Source: Sparassis latifolia (taxonomy: Eukaryota > Basidiomycota > Agaricomycetes > Polyporales > Sparassidaceae). From it: a DNA stretch of 64,000 nt. The notes below the pieces were generated by a model. It was not told where the DNA came from and did not search any database. It saw nothing but the letters and a program-made list of their open reading frames with translations. The stretch is from the NCBI GenBank assembly GCA_018466975.1, contig CM031557.1, forward strand, positions 2,728,001 to 2,792,000, written 5' to 3'. How positions within the stretch are numbered: position 1 is the first letter of the stretch; the number at the start of each line of letters is the position of its first letter. This document shows, piece after piece, positions 21,549 to 33,267 of this stretch. The position numbers were made by a program, and so were the translations under genes.

Positions 21549-22735
21549 CATGCGCGTCCCGCTGTGCGCCGACTCGGACGTGCTCGTTAGAGTGTACTCC
21601 CATGGGCCCCAAATTTTCATTCAAATTCATCCAATTTCGCTTAGGCTAAAAGCTTCTCTCTCAGTACTGATGGCGAAGCGTCATGACAACTTCGCTCGGC
21701 TTTTCCGGGACATTGGGCAAATTACCTTGAGCGCGTGTGTGGGACCGCAAACCTTCGCAGAGACACCTTAGCCTTCTGAGACTAGCTGGAGCTCGAATAA
21801 AAAACACATACTCGTTACATGCAGTGTATGCATCCTCTTCCACAAGCAGCCACGCGGTGGCGTGAATTTCGGCTGCAAACTCGGCTGAGACTAATAAGTA
21901 CGCACAGAAAATCTGATGCATCCAAGTATAGACGAAACACGTTGGAAACCTTCGTAGTGCCGTTAGAAGAGCTCTTGCTCGGCTGTGGTAGAAGTGTTTT
22001 AGTTGCGGATCGATAGAGCTACGGAAGAAGTATGGTGGGGAGTCTCGCAGTCTCAGAGTGACCTCAGAGACTTACTCTGGTGATGGACTAGGCATGTGGA
22101 GAGCGAGAGCATTCATCGGCGAGTCTGTCTGAAAGACGGTGGGCCAAAGCATAAACATGTGTATGACTGCACCAAAGTGGGGCTGCGGGGATCTTGTTTC
22201 AATGTACCAGATCTATCTGATTGTATAATCCCGTTTCAGCACGACCTGTGTTGAGCACCCTCCGGAGGATTCGCGTGGCAAGATGATGTACCTGGAAAGC
22301 GATAGAATCAGTATAACCACCCCGTCGTACGATTATCGCCAGGGATTTTGCTTTCTGGCTGATCCCAGTGCGCCAAATGATACGGATGAGTCAGATAATT
22401 CTGAGCAGATCTGCGACCAATATACCCAGAATGTAATCTGTCAGTTGCAGCTGAAACATCCGAGTAACGGTGTTGCCTTCTGACCAGTTCGACAATGTGG
22501 CTCATACGCTTGGAGTACGTACACTCCCGTCAGCCGGAAAGCACTGATACTTATGAGATGCGCTATGCATGATTCTAGTGTTACGGTATGCCGGCTTTTC
22601 TACCACAGATCATAGGGTTGCTTGTAGACGACCAGTGAGTGCGGCAAAACACGGGAGGCCGGGGAGCCGGGGATATGTTAAGATGCTTTAAATGTTCCTT
22701 TCCGTTTCGACATCAGTTCGAACGGTGCACGGCGG

Positions 22736-23053
22736 GCTTGCTCCTCATACTCAGGTACTTCCTGCAACCAGCTTCCGTCTCACCAGCTTGCGAATATATG
22801 CATGCCCGTATCTGAAGAGCGCTGGCTACTTGGCAGGTGTGCATCTAGAACTCTTCGACCGCTTCAGTTGCTGGTACTATTGAGGTGATAAGGTATTCCC
22901 TTCTTCCGCTGTTATAGAGCGATGATGATTACTGTCCCGAAATCAGGACATGTCCCATTGAGGGAGAACCTGTACCAGCCGCTAACAAACGCACTCTTGG
23001 AAAATGCAGACATCCTCCAATACAGTCACGACTGCTCGGTATCTGTAATTCAG
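22736..23053 (+). other. segment q, inverted relative to its context in copy 2
   Basis: Blocks Q and R on either side match copy 2 in reverse complement. This segment alone matches copy 2 (31583-31980) in the same orientation. Shared landmarks include ctcaggtacttcc, the run taacaaac[g/a]c[a/g]ctcttggaaaat and acagtcacg. One of the two copies therefore carries an exact small inversion. No gene is recognised in it. Confidence 0.7.
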
Positions 23054-23348
23054 TATATGCGATTCGTGGACTTAATCAGACGAAGAAAGTGCTCTATAGG
23101 TGACCTACAAAAATGATGCGTAACCGGGCCGTAGGAACGACTAGTGCTCTAACTTCCAGGTCGGTAGATGCTACCCTAGCAATAGAAGCAGGTCATTTAG
23201 GGAAACGAAGCAGTAGGAATGAATGACACAGCTTGAATTTCCCGAGATGATCTATCTCTCGTAGACGCCACGAACCGCTCTGAAAGAGAAGGATCGTCAT
23301 GGGGTAGACAGCTCTCATAAGCGTTTCATAAGGCGACACCCATAGCGC

Positions 23349-23428
23349 TACAGTAGTTGAGCACCACAGTAGTTGAGTGCCACAGTATTTGAGCGCCACA
23401 GTAATTGAGTGCCACAGTAGTTGGGCCC
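23349..23428 (+). repeat. 16-bp tandem repeat, five units
   Basis: Five imperfect units of the form CCACAGTAGTTGAGYG lie head to tail. The homologous point of copy 2 (around 31450) has a single unit-like sequence, so the expansion is specific to copy 1. No function can be assigned. Confidence 0.7.
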
Positions 23429-24163
23429 CATCCACTTCTCGGCGCTGCAGTGCGAACAGGTGGCTCTCCATGTTGTGCGTGCCGTTTTCAGAGGTCAGCG
23501 CGAACCAAGCGTTGGTAGAGTTAAAAGGAATCTCAAGCAGACAAACAAATGATGCTAGGACAATGCCAATACATGAGTGCCGCGATATTGGGGACATAGA
23601 AAGACATTCGTACATACATATATCGAAGTTGTCGACGCCATCTTCGGAGGCGCGGAGAGCGGCCTCCGCGTTGAACGGAAACACTTCAGCGCCTAATCCG
23701 GACAATGCCGACAACGTACGAATTTCCTTATCCCGTAATTCTCACTCAAAAGGTAGGTCTCATAAAACATATGTCACATGATTTATTAAAACCCTGGGTT
23801 TTCGCCCGGAAATCCTTCCAAGTTGAGGGCCTGCAGGAAAATTGCTACCAGGAACCATTTTTCTGGGGTTTCGCCGGTGTCCACGGGCCAAAGGGACAAT
23901 TTCGGGGATGTTGTGCACGTAATTAAGTTGTACAGGCTTTTCGACCATTTTCGGGGGAAGGTCAGGCCTGCAGCGGGATTCAAGTCATAGGGGATGGCGG
24001 GTAGTCCTATGTTCACTCCTAGCACCCCACTCTTCTGAATCCTCTGTGCAGCATCCACGATACGAAAGCGTCGAGTAAGTGGCTTAAACCCCGTGAAAGC
24101 ATTGAACCATATTCGTCTACAGAGATCCACGTCACCTCAGCCCATAGTCGTACGCGAAAGTTC

Positions 24164-25830
24164 ATGGGTAACGCCCAGAGTGCTGTATGTGCCCCAACTC
24201 TTCTACTCGCACGTCCAATTCTAACATACAAATGCAGGAACAGGAGGGCCACGAGAGATGGCAGGCTGAAGAACGCGCTCGCGAGGAGCAGCGCAGGCGC
24301 GAACAGGAGGCCCACGAGAGATGGCAGGCTGAAGAACGCGCTCGCGAGGAGCAGCGCAGGCGCGAACAGGAGGCCCACGAGAGATGGCAGGCTGAAGAAC
24401 GCACTCGCGAGGAACAGCGCTGGCGCGAACAGGAGGCCCACGAGAGGTGGCAGGCTGAGGAACGCGCTCGCGAGGAGCAGCACAGGCGCGAACAGGCTGA
24501 ACACGAAAGATGGCAGGCTGAAGAGGCACGGCGCCGCGCAGAAGAGGCGCGCCAACAAGCAGAGCATGAGAGGTGGCGCATGGAGGAAGAACAGAGGCGC
24601 ATTGAGAATGAACGACGGGAGGCGGAAGAGAGCAGAAGACGTGCCGAGGAGGAGCTCCGCCGTGTCGAAGAGGAGCGGCAACGCGCCGAGGAGGAGAGGC
24701 GACGTGCGGAACACGCGAAGTGGGAAGCAGAGGAACAAAGGAGGCGTGCAGATGAGGAGCGCCAGCGTGCAGAGGCTGAGCAATGGCGTGCAGAGGAGGA
24801 AAGGCGTCGCTCGGACGAAGAGAAGCAGAGAGCGCAACAGGAGAAGGAACGTGCAGAGGAGGCAAGCCGGGTGGCTGAAGCTCAGAGGCGCCAGGCCGAT
24901 GAAGAACGGAGACGTGCAGAAGAGGCTCAACGGCTGGCGGAGGAGGAAAGACGGCGAGCCGAAGAAGACAGCAAGAGAGCGGAGGAGGAGAGGCGGAAAG
25001 CGGAGGAAGCCAAGGAGAAGGCAAGGACTGCTCAAGAAGACGCAGAACGAGCCTCTGCAGCGGCTGAGAGTGCGGCGGAAGAGGCTCAACTCGCACAGCA
25101 GGAGGCCGAGAAGAACTTGAAAGCCGGAATACGTCCTGTCATATGGCCGACGGAGGAGGAGATCCGCATTCACAAGGAACGGCTGCAGTACCATGAGGGG
25201 AGGCTACACTTCGCGGTCGCTGGCATTGCAGGTAGTGGCAAATCCTCGCTCATCAATGCTCTCCGAGGGATCAGCAACAGTCACAAGGACGCGGCGCCCG
25301 TCGGAGTCACGGAGACAACAAAGGTCATCTCGCGGTATCAGGACTCCAATCCCGAGAGGCTATTCGTCTGGTACGACGTGCCCGGCGCGGGGACGTTGGC
25401 TATACCCGGCTGGCAGTACTTCAACGACTATGGCCTCTACATCTTCGACGCCATAATTGTGCTCTTCGACAACCGCTTTACCGAGACAGACATTGCTCTA
25501 CTGCGGAACGCTGCGCTTTTCCATATCCCGACATACATCGTGCGGTCTAAATCGACTCAGCACATCGCGAATCTTATGATGGACCTGGATTTTGGGGAAG
25601 ACGAAGACGAGGGCCGTTGCCGCGCGACCGCGCGCCAGACCTACATTACGGAGACTCGAGACAGCGTCGCGCACAATCTGTGCGAGGCAGAACTTCCTGG
25701 ACAGAGGGCCTACCTTATCACGGCAAAAGAGATCCTTTGTGAGGTGGTCAAGGGCGGCATGCCGAAGGACATCATCGACGAGGCCGAGCTGCTCAGCGAT
25801 ATGCTGCAGGAAGCGCATTCTCATCGTTAA
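24164..25830 (+). CDS. IRG-like GTPase with myristoylation motif and coiled coil, copy 1 (537 aa)
   Basis: Two exons: 24164-24184 and 24238-25830. The 53-nt intron has donor GTATGT, branch CTAAC and acceptor GCAG. Using the intron gives the start MGNAQSA, a good N-myristoylation signal (Gly2, Ser6). A start without the intron would lose it. Residues about 8-310 form a charged coiled coil that begins with four 21-residue repeats. The G domain follows: P-loop GIAGSGKSS (336-344), switch I VGVTETTK and G3 DVPGAGT (387-393), all as in immunity-related GTPases (IRG/IIGP). The expected (N/T)KxD motif is SKST (444-447), so the guanine-specifying Asp is absent. A membrane-tethered, self-assembling GTPase is a fair inference. 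IRGs act in cell-autonomous immunity in vertebrates. The fungal role is unknown. Confidence 0.82.
24238..24489 (+). repeat. 63-bp coding minisatellite, four units
   Basis: Four nearly identical 63-bp units encode the 21-residue heptad-type repeat (E-Q-E-A-H-E-R-W-Q-A-E-E-R...). The paralogue has three units (41010-41198). This accounts exactly for the 21-residue length difference, so unit number is changing by slippage or unequal exchange. Confidence 0.9.
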
Positions 25831-26692
25831 GGCCGTGCTGGAGTCGATGCCTTCGCGTTTCGCCTTGTGGCTGTCACAATACCGGTGACCTCTCTATTAC
25901 TCGTTTACTTTCCGGTCTTGCGAACACAGTAGCGTCTTGTCGTGCGCTTGTCGTATGCTACGAGCATTGTGAAAATGCCATAGTCTATGCACCAAACATT
26001 GACACTGTATGTTTGGTGCATCGAAAATGGCACAGGCGAAAGCTCTTGGAAGCACTCGTGGCCATTCTGAGTGCATCTCTTAGTAGTTATGTAACTTGGT
26101 GAGCTGGACGTTTCTAACAACTCACAAAGATTTCTTTCGCAGCCTACCGTGGCCTGCTAACCAAATTCTGCTGGACCTATTTTCAAGAGTAGCCTCCATG
26201 TTCTCATGCGGTACAGACCTACCACACGCCTAAATTTGTCGTGGCTAAGCGTCACGGCGCAAATATCAAGGAGGGCATTCTTCAAGCTCCTGGTATCGCT
26301 GTGAGGTGCTGCGGCCTAGCAACTGCAGTGTGATTCTAACATGAACCTACCACGACCTACCTTGACCTACCTTGTTGCGATGCTGACAGCGGGCTAGCTT
26401 CACAGGAGAAGAGAGGACGTCGCTCTGCGCTATCTCGTGGATCAATTGATCGCTCCTCTTATTGATTCTGAGGTTGACTCGCCACTGTACGGTCAGTTTT
26501 TCATTGAACTCGTATCCGCATTTACGCACGTGGTCACGGACCTTTTCTTGTCTGATCTCCACTCCTCAGATGGGTGCCGCTCCGGAATCTGTACCCGAGC
26601 AACCACAGGTTATCGATTTATCTCTGCGCTTCCATGACCATAAAGAAAGTCGCGTTCTCCCACCAATCAAATAATCCCAGGGGCGAATGACG
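25831..26692 (+). repeat. compound repeat, GTPase trailer and block S, copy 1
   Basis: The 3' flank of the GTPase gene to about 26240 matches 39271-39668 in reverse complement. Block S (about 26250-26692) matches 38020-38452 in reverse complement. In copy 2 about 820 bp of other sequence separates the two. S contains short direct repeats of the form GACCTACC (26343-26371). No intact gene was seen. Similarity stops after gaatgacg at 26692. Confidence 0.75.
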
Positions 26693-26940
26693 CGAGAATC
26701 TCATTTTATGTCCCGTACTGACCACCGTGTGGATTTTCCTAGTCGGCGACGGACAGCGAGCGAGAGACCCCGGTGCGAAGATGCTGTGACGCAGCACTAC
26801 GACCTGCCACAAGTGCACAACTGTAGCCAGTAATTAAATACATTAAGTAGGAAATAAAGATACAGAATATCATATGCTCCGTGTGGATGAGATGGTGACT
26901 ATTGGCATCGTTCTATAGTGCAGCGAGCAGGGTTATGCCG

Positions 26941-27920
26941 TCAACTCTCCAACGCCCTGTCGATCTCGCGCACCGTATGTTGCCACAGCCGCGTCTTCGC
27001 CTCCTCTGACCCGAAGTACCTCGCCTTCCCGATGTCCTCGCCGCTCTCGTTCCTGCGATACGCGCCTCTGTCTCCTTGCAGCAGGCTCCACAATATATAT
27101 TCGGCACAGGTTTTGGGGGAGAGGGAGATGGGGTATTTCAGAAGGGATGCGACGGCGAAGAAGGGGCTCAACGCCCAGTGCGGCGCCTTCACGTAGGACG
27201 TGCGGACGACCCCGGGGTAGACGTGGGTGAAGGCGATATCGGGGTGCGTGTCTGCAAACGACTGCTCGGAGACCAGAGTCAGAGCGGACAGCGCTCACGC
27301 AATCCCGAGCTACGACTCACCTCGACCATCAAGTCGTTGTACGTCGACGCCGCGGCGGCGACGGCGGAGAAGCTGTAGCGCGTCTCGAGCCCGAGGTTTT
27401 CGAGATCTATTGGCCCGCCCTTCCCCGCGCCGAATATCGTGACGACCTTGGCGTCCTCCCACGAAGACTTTGCCTTCCGCAGCAACGGAATGAGGTCGTA
27501 TATGAACTTCCACCGGCCATAGTAATGCAGCGCGAGCTTGTAGTCCAGCCCCTCCGGCGTCTCTGTGCGCCCCGCCACGGTGAAGACGCCAGGAGAGAGA
27601 ACGAGGAAGTTCAGTCGACCGAGACGCGCCTGCAGGGCCTCCGTCGTCGCTGCGACGCTCTTGATCGACGAGACGTCGCAGTGGACAAACTCGTGGGTTG
27701 CGTCGGGCGAGGTGGGAGTCGGGAAGGACGCGATGATGGATTCTGCCGCTGCGCTGTTGCGGCCGCAGATGATGATGTGCGCGTTGCCGTGGGTGTAGCG
27801 GGCGAACGCTTCGGCGACGGCTCGTCCGATTCCCGACGTGCCCCCGACGAAGAGCGCCACGGGGAGGTAGTGTGGCGCGAAGTCTGCGTTGCTCGCCCGA
27901 ACCGTGACCAGCGAGGGCAT
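26941..27920 (-). CDS. short-chain dehydrogenase/reductase-like protein 1 (306 aa)
   Basis: Two exons, 27321-27920 and 26941-27261, with a 59-nt intron. The protein has an N-terminal Rossmann nucleotide-binding loop, GGTSGIG (26-32), then HIIICGRN, HCDVSS and NFLVLSPG, in the order of classical SDRs. The usual catalytic YxxxK is not intact: the best candidate is TYNDLM (Tyr194), with Met where Lys should be. The C-terminal exon has the YPGVVRT substrate-loop motif and a conserved tail GAYRRNESGEDIG. This fits a large fungal group of SDR-like proteins whose reactions are unknown. The start matches the paralogue's MPSL start and lies 31 bp after a TATA-like box. The neighbour at 28345-29327 has the same intron position and length, so the pair is a tandem duplication. 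Confidence 0.85.
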
Positions 27921-27950
27921 CTTCCACAGTCGCGGTCCGTGCACCTGGAG

Positions 27951-27957
27951 TTATATG
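27951..27957 (-). promoter_or_regulatory. TATA-like box of SDR gene 1
   Basis: On the minus strand this reads CATATAA, about 31 bp upstream of the ATG at 27920. Assigned by position and sequence only. Confidence 0.4.
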
Positions 27958-28344
27958 TTGCGGAGTGCCAGCACGTAGGCGTCTAGACCGCAGAGCCACG
28001 GTTTTTCTGGAAAACATCTCGGAGAACAGATTCTGAACAATGCAGATCACCGCAAAATGATGCGTCTTCCCAATCGTAGTTTATACCACGTGAGCGCGCC
28101 GACTCTTGTCAGAAATGTTGCTTATGCTTCGCCGGACTTCCTTCATTCTTACCACATGCAATCGTGATGTGGCACTCACTAGAAGTATCGTATACGGTCT
28201 CGCGCAGCATCACCTTTTAAATATAAATGTTCCGAATTGACATTCTGTTAGTACAATAGCAAGACACGACGCTTCGGCGAGTAGCTTAGGCATCGCACGC
28301 AGCGCCAACGGAAGATACGCGTTACCAGAGACCGCGCAAGACCA

Positions 28345-29327
28345 TCAACCCTGTGACGCTCGGTCGACTTCCTCCACCGTATGATCCCAGAGGCGAGTCC
28401 TTTCCTCGTCTGAGCCGTAGTAGTTCTTCTTCCCGATGTCATCGCCATGCTCGTCTCTGCGATACGCGCCCTTCTGCCCTTGCATCAACGCGTACAGCAT
28501 GTACTCCCCACAGGTCTCGATGTCCACAGAAAAGGGATAAGTAGCATAAGTGACGGCCGCAGCAACTGGACGGAGAAGCCAGTGCGACGAACTGAAGAGG
28601 CCGGTACGAACGACGCCGGGATAGCTATGTGTGAATGCGATGTTGGGCTGCTGCTGCGCGAAGGACTGGATACGATGACCAGATGAGCACGCCACGATGT
28701 CACTGATACATAAGTCAATTCGCGCACCTCCACCATCAAGTCGTTGTACGTCGTCGCCCCGAGCGCGGCGTTCTTGAGGCTGAAAGTCTTCTTCAGCCCC
28801 AGATCGTTGACATCAATAGGCCCGCCCTTGCCAGCAGCCAACACCGACAGCACCTTCGCGTCCTCCCCGCCGTCCTTCGCCTTCGCCAGCAGCGGAAGCA
28901 GGTCGCGCGTGAACTTCCACCGCGCGTAGTAGTGCAGCGCGAGCTTGTAGTCGATCCCCTCCGGGGTCTCGTTGCGCCCCCGCATCGTCATGATCCCCGG
29001 CGAGAGCACGAGGAAGTTGACCTTCGGGAGGCGCGCGCGCAGCTCCTGCGTCGTCGCCTCGATGTTCTTCATGCGCGAGGCGTCACATTGCACGAACTCG
29101 TGCAGCGCGGAGGGCGAGGTGGGTTTAGGGAAGGAGGCAATGATGGCCTCGGCCGCTGCGCGGTTGCGGCCGCAGAGGATGATGTGTGCGTTGCCGTGGG
29201 TGTGACGGGCGAAGGCTTCAGCGACGCCTTGGCCGATACCTGAAGTCCCGCCGACGAAGATTGCGACCGGGATGTACGATGGGGAGAATGCAGCATTGGC
29301 TGCGCGTACGGCGGATAACGAGGGCAT
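28345..29327 (-). CDS. short-chain dehydrogenase/reductase-like protein 2 (306 aa)
   Basis: Two exons, 28728-29327 and 28345-28665, with a 62-nt intron at the same codon as in SDR gene 1. Exon lengths are identical (600 and 321 nt). The protein has the same nucleotide-binding GGTSGIG, a NFLVLSPG strand, the LALHYYARWKF helix and YPGVVRTG. It also has the same substitution in the catalytic motif (TYNDLM, Met for Lys). If it is an enzyme it uses another base; otherwise it only binds cofactor. The two genes are separated by about 420 bp and share a strand. They differ at many scattered residues, so the duplication is older than the compound repeat. Confidence 0.85.
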
Positions 29328-29376
29328 TATGGGGACTGTTCTAGAGGGATGATGCATTGATGCCCTCAGCTTTCAA

Positions 29377-29383
29377 TTATATA
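29377..29383 (-). promoter_or_regulatory. TATA box of SDR gene 2
   Basis: On the minus strand this reads TATATAA, 50 bp upstream of the ATG at 29327, a good core promoter match. Confidence 0.55.
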
Positions 29384-29994
29384 GTCTCATGTTGTCTTCT
29401 TTGTCAGAAAATTGGCTAGCCTAGCCGCAGAGTGACGCGGCGTGCAGGCGCTAGAACGCCGAGGTGATAAATCGCGTACTGGACGGAAGCAAACCTTCCT
29501 GGAGCCTGAATGAAATCTCTGAGCGAGTACACAAGAAACTCAAAAAGATATGTACAGTGCGCCACGCGACAAATCAAAGTTTGCAGCATTTTTCTTGGGG
29601 TAATTACAAGCAACTGCTCATACGCTCAAAAATCCTCGCTGACTCGCACAAAGCGGCCATTCGAAGTACGCAGATTGTTCGGTCAGTGTGACCGACGCAG
29701 GTACGCTCGATCGATATCGAGCCCTAGTACGTACCCGGGAGCGTGCTGCGGGATCGATTCACTAATCTTCAGCCTCGGGGAAGTCATGTTCAGGTAGACA
29801 CACTCGTCTTGGCTTGTTCTAAAACTATAGGGAATTGCAGGACTGAGCCATATACACGATAGAGGAGGCCCGGGCTCGACAAGCACCTCCCGAGGTTCCA
29901 GATGTCGAGACCAGCAAACCCCAGTCAGCCTTGTGTGACGACGGTATCGGTATGTTGTTTTATGAAAAGCCACGTGCGAGCAGGTAACAACCCC

Positions 29995-30310
29995 AAGACA
30001 GCATATTTGCTCACCTTTATCATCTGTTCCTCGTACGTCGGCGCAAACAACGCCGCATCCCACGCGGTGAAGTTCAACCCGAAATCATACAGGTCAATCT
30101 CTGATACCTTGGCATCCTCCCAGCAGGTCGCACGTGAATTTCCACCGCGCATAGTAGTGCTGCGAGAGCTTGTGGTCGATCCCCTTCTCGTGTCGCGTTG
30201 CCAGCCTCATTGCGGCGGAATAGGATAGTGCGTGCATTGCCTCGGGTGCAATGGACCAACACCTTGGCCAATACCTGAGGCTCCGCCAATGAAGATCGTG
30301 ACCGGAAGAA
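29995..30310 (-). pseudogene. third SDR copy, truncated and decayed
   Basis: The minus strand holds the nucleotide-binding loop FIGGASGIGQGV near 30280-30305. After frameshifts it continues with KLSQHYYARWKFTCDLL near 30150 and then WEDAKVSEIDLYDFGLNFT and EEQMIKV down to about 30015, in the order of exon 1 of the neighbouring SDR genes. The segment between the loop and the helix is mostly deleted and the second exon is missing. This is a dead third member of the tandem cluster. Confidence 0.8.
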
Positions 30311-31111
30311 GAGCGGGGGAGCAAGCAGGCGCGTACGGAGCGCACTGTGAGCGAAATTCAGAAAGCAGGCTCTAGCTGACAGTCGAACGAGACGTGCCTC
30401 CATTTTGTAAGCCTCTGGTAGAATGGTCGCTCCTTGTAAGCGCGAAGGAAGGAGGATCGTGTCAATACACGAAGTCGTTGAACTGCCCGGACAGTATCTG
30501 CATGTTTGTTATCACGATGAGATGTAACGTGAACATCGTGCATGTCATCACTCATAGGGACAATAAAAGCGGAAAATTCACATATGTGCCTACTTTTACC
30601 GTCGCGATCACTGCGATCGGGTTAGACACGACACACAATCGGGTGTTCTCAAGTCATGCATGCATTTTCCAAATTTTAGAACTCCTCCGGGAACCAATAC
30701 CAGTTCTGGATGACAAGTGCAGGCCAGACGTTTGCGGCAGAAGTAGAATGTACCTGGTAGAATCAAAAGACACAGCGAGTGTGGACGGTTCTACCCTCCC
30801 TCTGGATATTGGTGTCGCTAAGTGAACGATGTTTGCAATTGCTTGAACGTTGTTTTCTAGAGCTGTGTACTTTGCACTAATGATGCACGAGAGAGTACTA
30901 GTCTCCGGATCAAGAACCGCTAGGACGTCTTGTAAGCAATCTGGTGTCGGTGGAGTGATGCAGGACACAGTCTGGCTCATCAAGTGCGTATAGCCTGAAC
31001 TAACAGTTAAATGACTTCATCGGCATTCTACGCGCAGGAAAATTGGCTGGCTAAGAGCGTCGTGAAGGCAAAGTTGATCTGAGCTCGAGAACGAAGTTCT
31101 TGAAAGCAGTG
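30311..31111. other. no gene recognised
   Basis: This lies between the SDR remnant and the start of compound-repeat copy 2. Only short frames without domain signatures are present. Confidence 0.4.
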
Positions 31112-33206
31112 CTTCGGCATTATCCGGATTACATAGTTCCAGCGCTTCATCAGCGCTCCCATGAGTGTTTCCGTTCAACGCGGAGGCCGCCCTCTGCGTG
31201 TCTGAAGACGGCAGCGATATACGTACGAATATTAATATCTTTCTGTGTCCCCAATATCGGTGCTCATGTATTGCTATCGACATAGCATCATTTTTAGTCT
31301 ACTTGTGAGACTCCTTTTAACTCCAATCACTAACGCTTTATTTGCGCTGATCTCTGGAAAAGATGCACAACATGGAGAACACCCCCAAATCTCAATAACA
31401 TCATCTGTTCGTACTGCAGCGCCGAGGCGTGAATGGGGCCCAACTGTTATGGGGTGACACCCTATGAAGCGCCCGTGAGGGCTGTCCGCCCCTTTTCTTT
31501 CAGAGCCGTTCGTGCTATGGTGGGTGCTCGGGTAAATCTATGGAAAAATTCAAGCTTTGTCGTTCATTTCTACCACATTTTGTGTTGGTAAGCTTGCTCC
31601 ATCTACTCAGGTACTTCCATCCTGCAACCAGCTTCCCTCTCACCGGCTTGTGAATACATGCATGCCAGTGAGTACTGGCTGCTTGGCAGCTGTACTTCAA
31701 GATGCCTGGATTCTCTTCGACTGCTTTAGTTTCTCGTACCGTCGAGGTGATAAATATTTCCTTCTTCCACGATTATAGAGTGATGATCATTACTACCCAT
31801 CAGAGCATTTTCCATTGTAGGAGAACTTGTGCCGGCCGCTAACAAACACGCTCTTGGAAAATACAGCTCTGTAGGGTAAGTAGATGCTTTCGTACCCTTT
31901 CTGCTTTGGTTATGGGTGCGTGCATATTTTTAAATGCATATATCCTCAAAAACAGTCACGGATACTTGCCGCTGTAATACATGCACCATTCAAACTAATG
32001 TCGAAACGGAAAAGAACAGTTCAAATGTCTTAACATTGCCCCGCCTCCTCGGCCCTCCCGTGTTTTGTCGCACGCACTCATTGTCTACAAGCTATCCTAT
32101 GATCTGTGGTGCAGAAGCCGCGTACCGTAATGCTAGAATCATGAGTGCCGCTAACCCCAATGTGATTCGGCTGACGGAAATCTACGCACTCCAAGCGGAT
32201 GAGCAATACTGACAGTCGAACTGGTCAGAAGGCAACGCCGCTATAGGTTATTTCAGCTGCAGCAGACAAATTACGTTGTGGGTGTATTGGTCGCAGATCT
32301 GCTCAGAATTATCTGAGACTCATCCGTATCGTTTAGCGCACTGGGATTAGCCAGAACGTAAAATCCCTGGCGAGAATCGTACGACGGGGTAGTTATTCCA
32401 TCACTTTCCAGGTACATCATCTCGCCATGCAAATCCTCCAGAGGGTGCTCAACACAGGTCGTGCTGCAACGGGATTATACAATCTGATAGATCTGGTACA
32501 TTGAAACAAGATCGCCGCGGCCCCACTTTGGTGCAATCATACACGCGTTTATGCTTTGGCCCACCGTCCCTCAGACGCTGGGAGTCGCAAATGAATGCTC
32601 TCGCTCTCCACATGCCTAGTCCATCGCCAGAGTAAGTCTCTGAGATCACTCTGAGACTGCGAAACTCCCCACCATACTTCTTACGTAGCTCTATCGATCC
32701 ACAACTGAAACACTTTCACTACAGCCGAGCAAGAGCCTTGAGCGCAGGTTACACGATCTCCCACTCATCTAACGGCACTACGAAGGTTTCCAGCGTGTTT
32801 CGTCTATACTTGGATGCATCAAATTTTCTGTGCGTACTTATTAGTCTCAGCCGAGTTAGCAGCCGAAATTCACGCCACCGCGTGGCTGCTTGTGGAAGAG
32901 GATGCGTACACTGCATGCAACGAGTATGTCTTTTTTATTCAAGCTCCAGATAGTCTCAGAAGGCTAAGGTGTCTCTGCGAAGGTTTGCGGTCCCACACGC
33001 GCGCTCAAGGTAATTTGCCCAATGTCCCGGAAAAGCCGAACGAAGTTGTGAAAGTGCGTACTTTAGTTGGTTTGCCGGACGCTTCGCCATCAGTAACACT
33101 GAGAGAGAAGCTTTTAGCCGAAGCGAAATTTTGAACGAAAATTTGGGGGCCATGGGAGTACACTTTAACGAGCACGTCCGAGTCGGCGCACAGCGGGACG
33201 CGCATG

Positions 33207-33214
33207 CATAAAAG
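33207..33214 (+). promoter_or_regulatory. TATA box of secreted-protein gene copy 2
   Basis: CATAAAAG, 54 bp upstream of the ATG at 33268, conserved with copy 1 (21541-21548). Confidence 0.6.
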
Positions 33215-33267
33215 GCCGAGTTGTTCAACAATTCTTTCCCCACTTGTGTAAGCATCACTCTACAGTC

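Larger units (their letters stand above)
20334..23712 (+). repeat. compound repeat, blocks Q, q and R, copy 1
   Basis: Q (20334-22735) matches 31981-34542 in reverse complement. q (22736-23053) matches 31583-31980 in direct orientation. R (about 23300-23712) matches 31112-31460 in reverse complement. The block holds the first small secreted cysteine-rich protein gene on the minus strand. Copy 1 has a 16-bp tandem repeat that copy 2 lacks. Copy 2 has a 115-bp tandem duplication that copy 1 lacks. Before the 12.9-kb insertion this block was continuous with P (3721-7441). Confidence 0.85.

Noticed and set aside
24019..25194. Long antisense frames opposite the GTPase coiled coil (24019-25194 minus, 40305-41438 plus)
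   Set aside because: They are shadows of a repetitive, Glu/Arg/Gln-rich coding strand. The predicted proteins are Leu/Phe/Ser or Pro-rich low-complexity sequences with no splice signals, and the sense frame explains the sequence fully.
32449..32649. Cys-containing minus-strand frame in block Q, copy 2 (five Cys)
   Set aside because: It resembles another small secreted protein, but there is no signal peptide or convincing upstream exon, and the copy 1 version is frameshifted.
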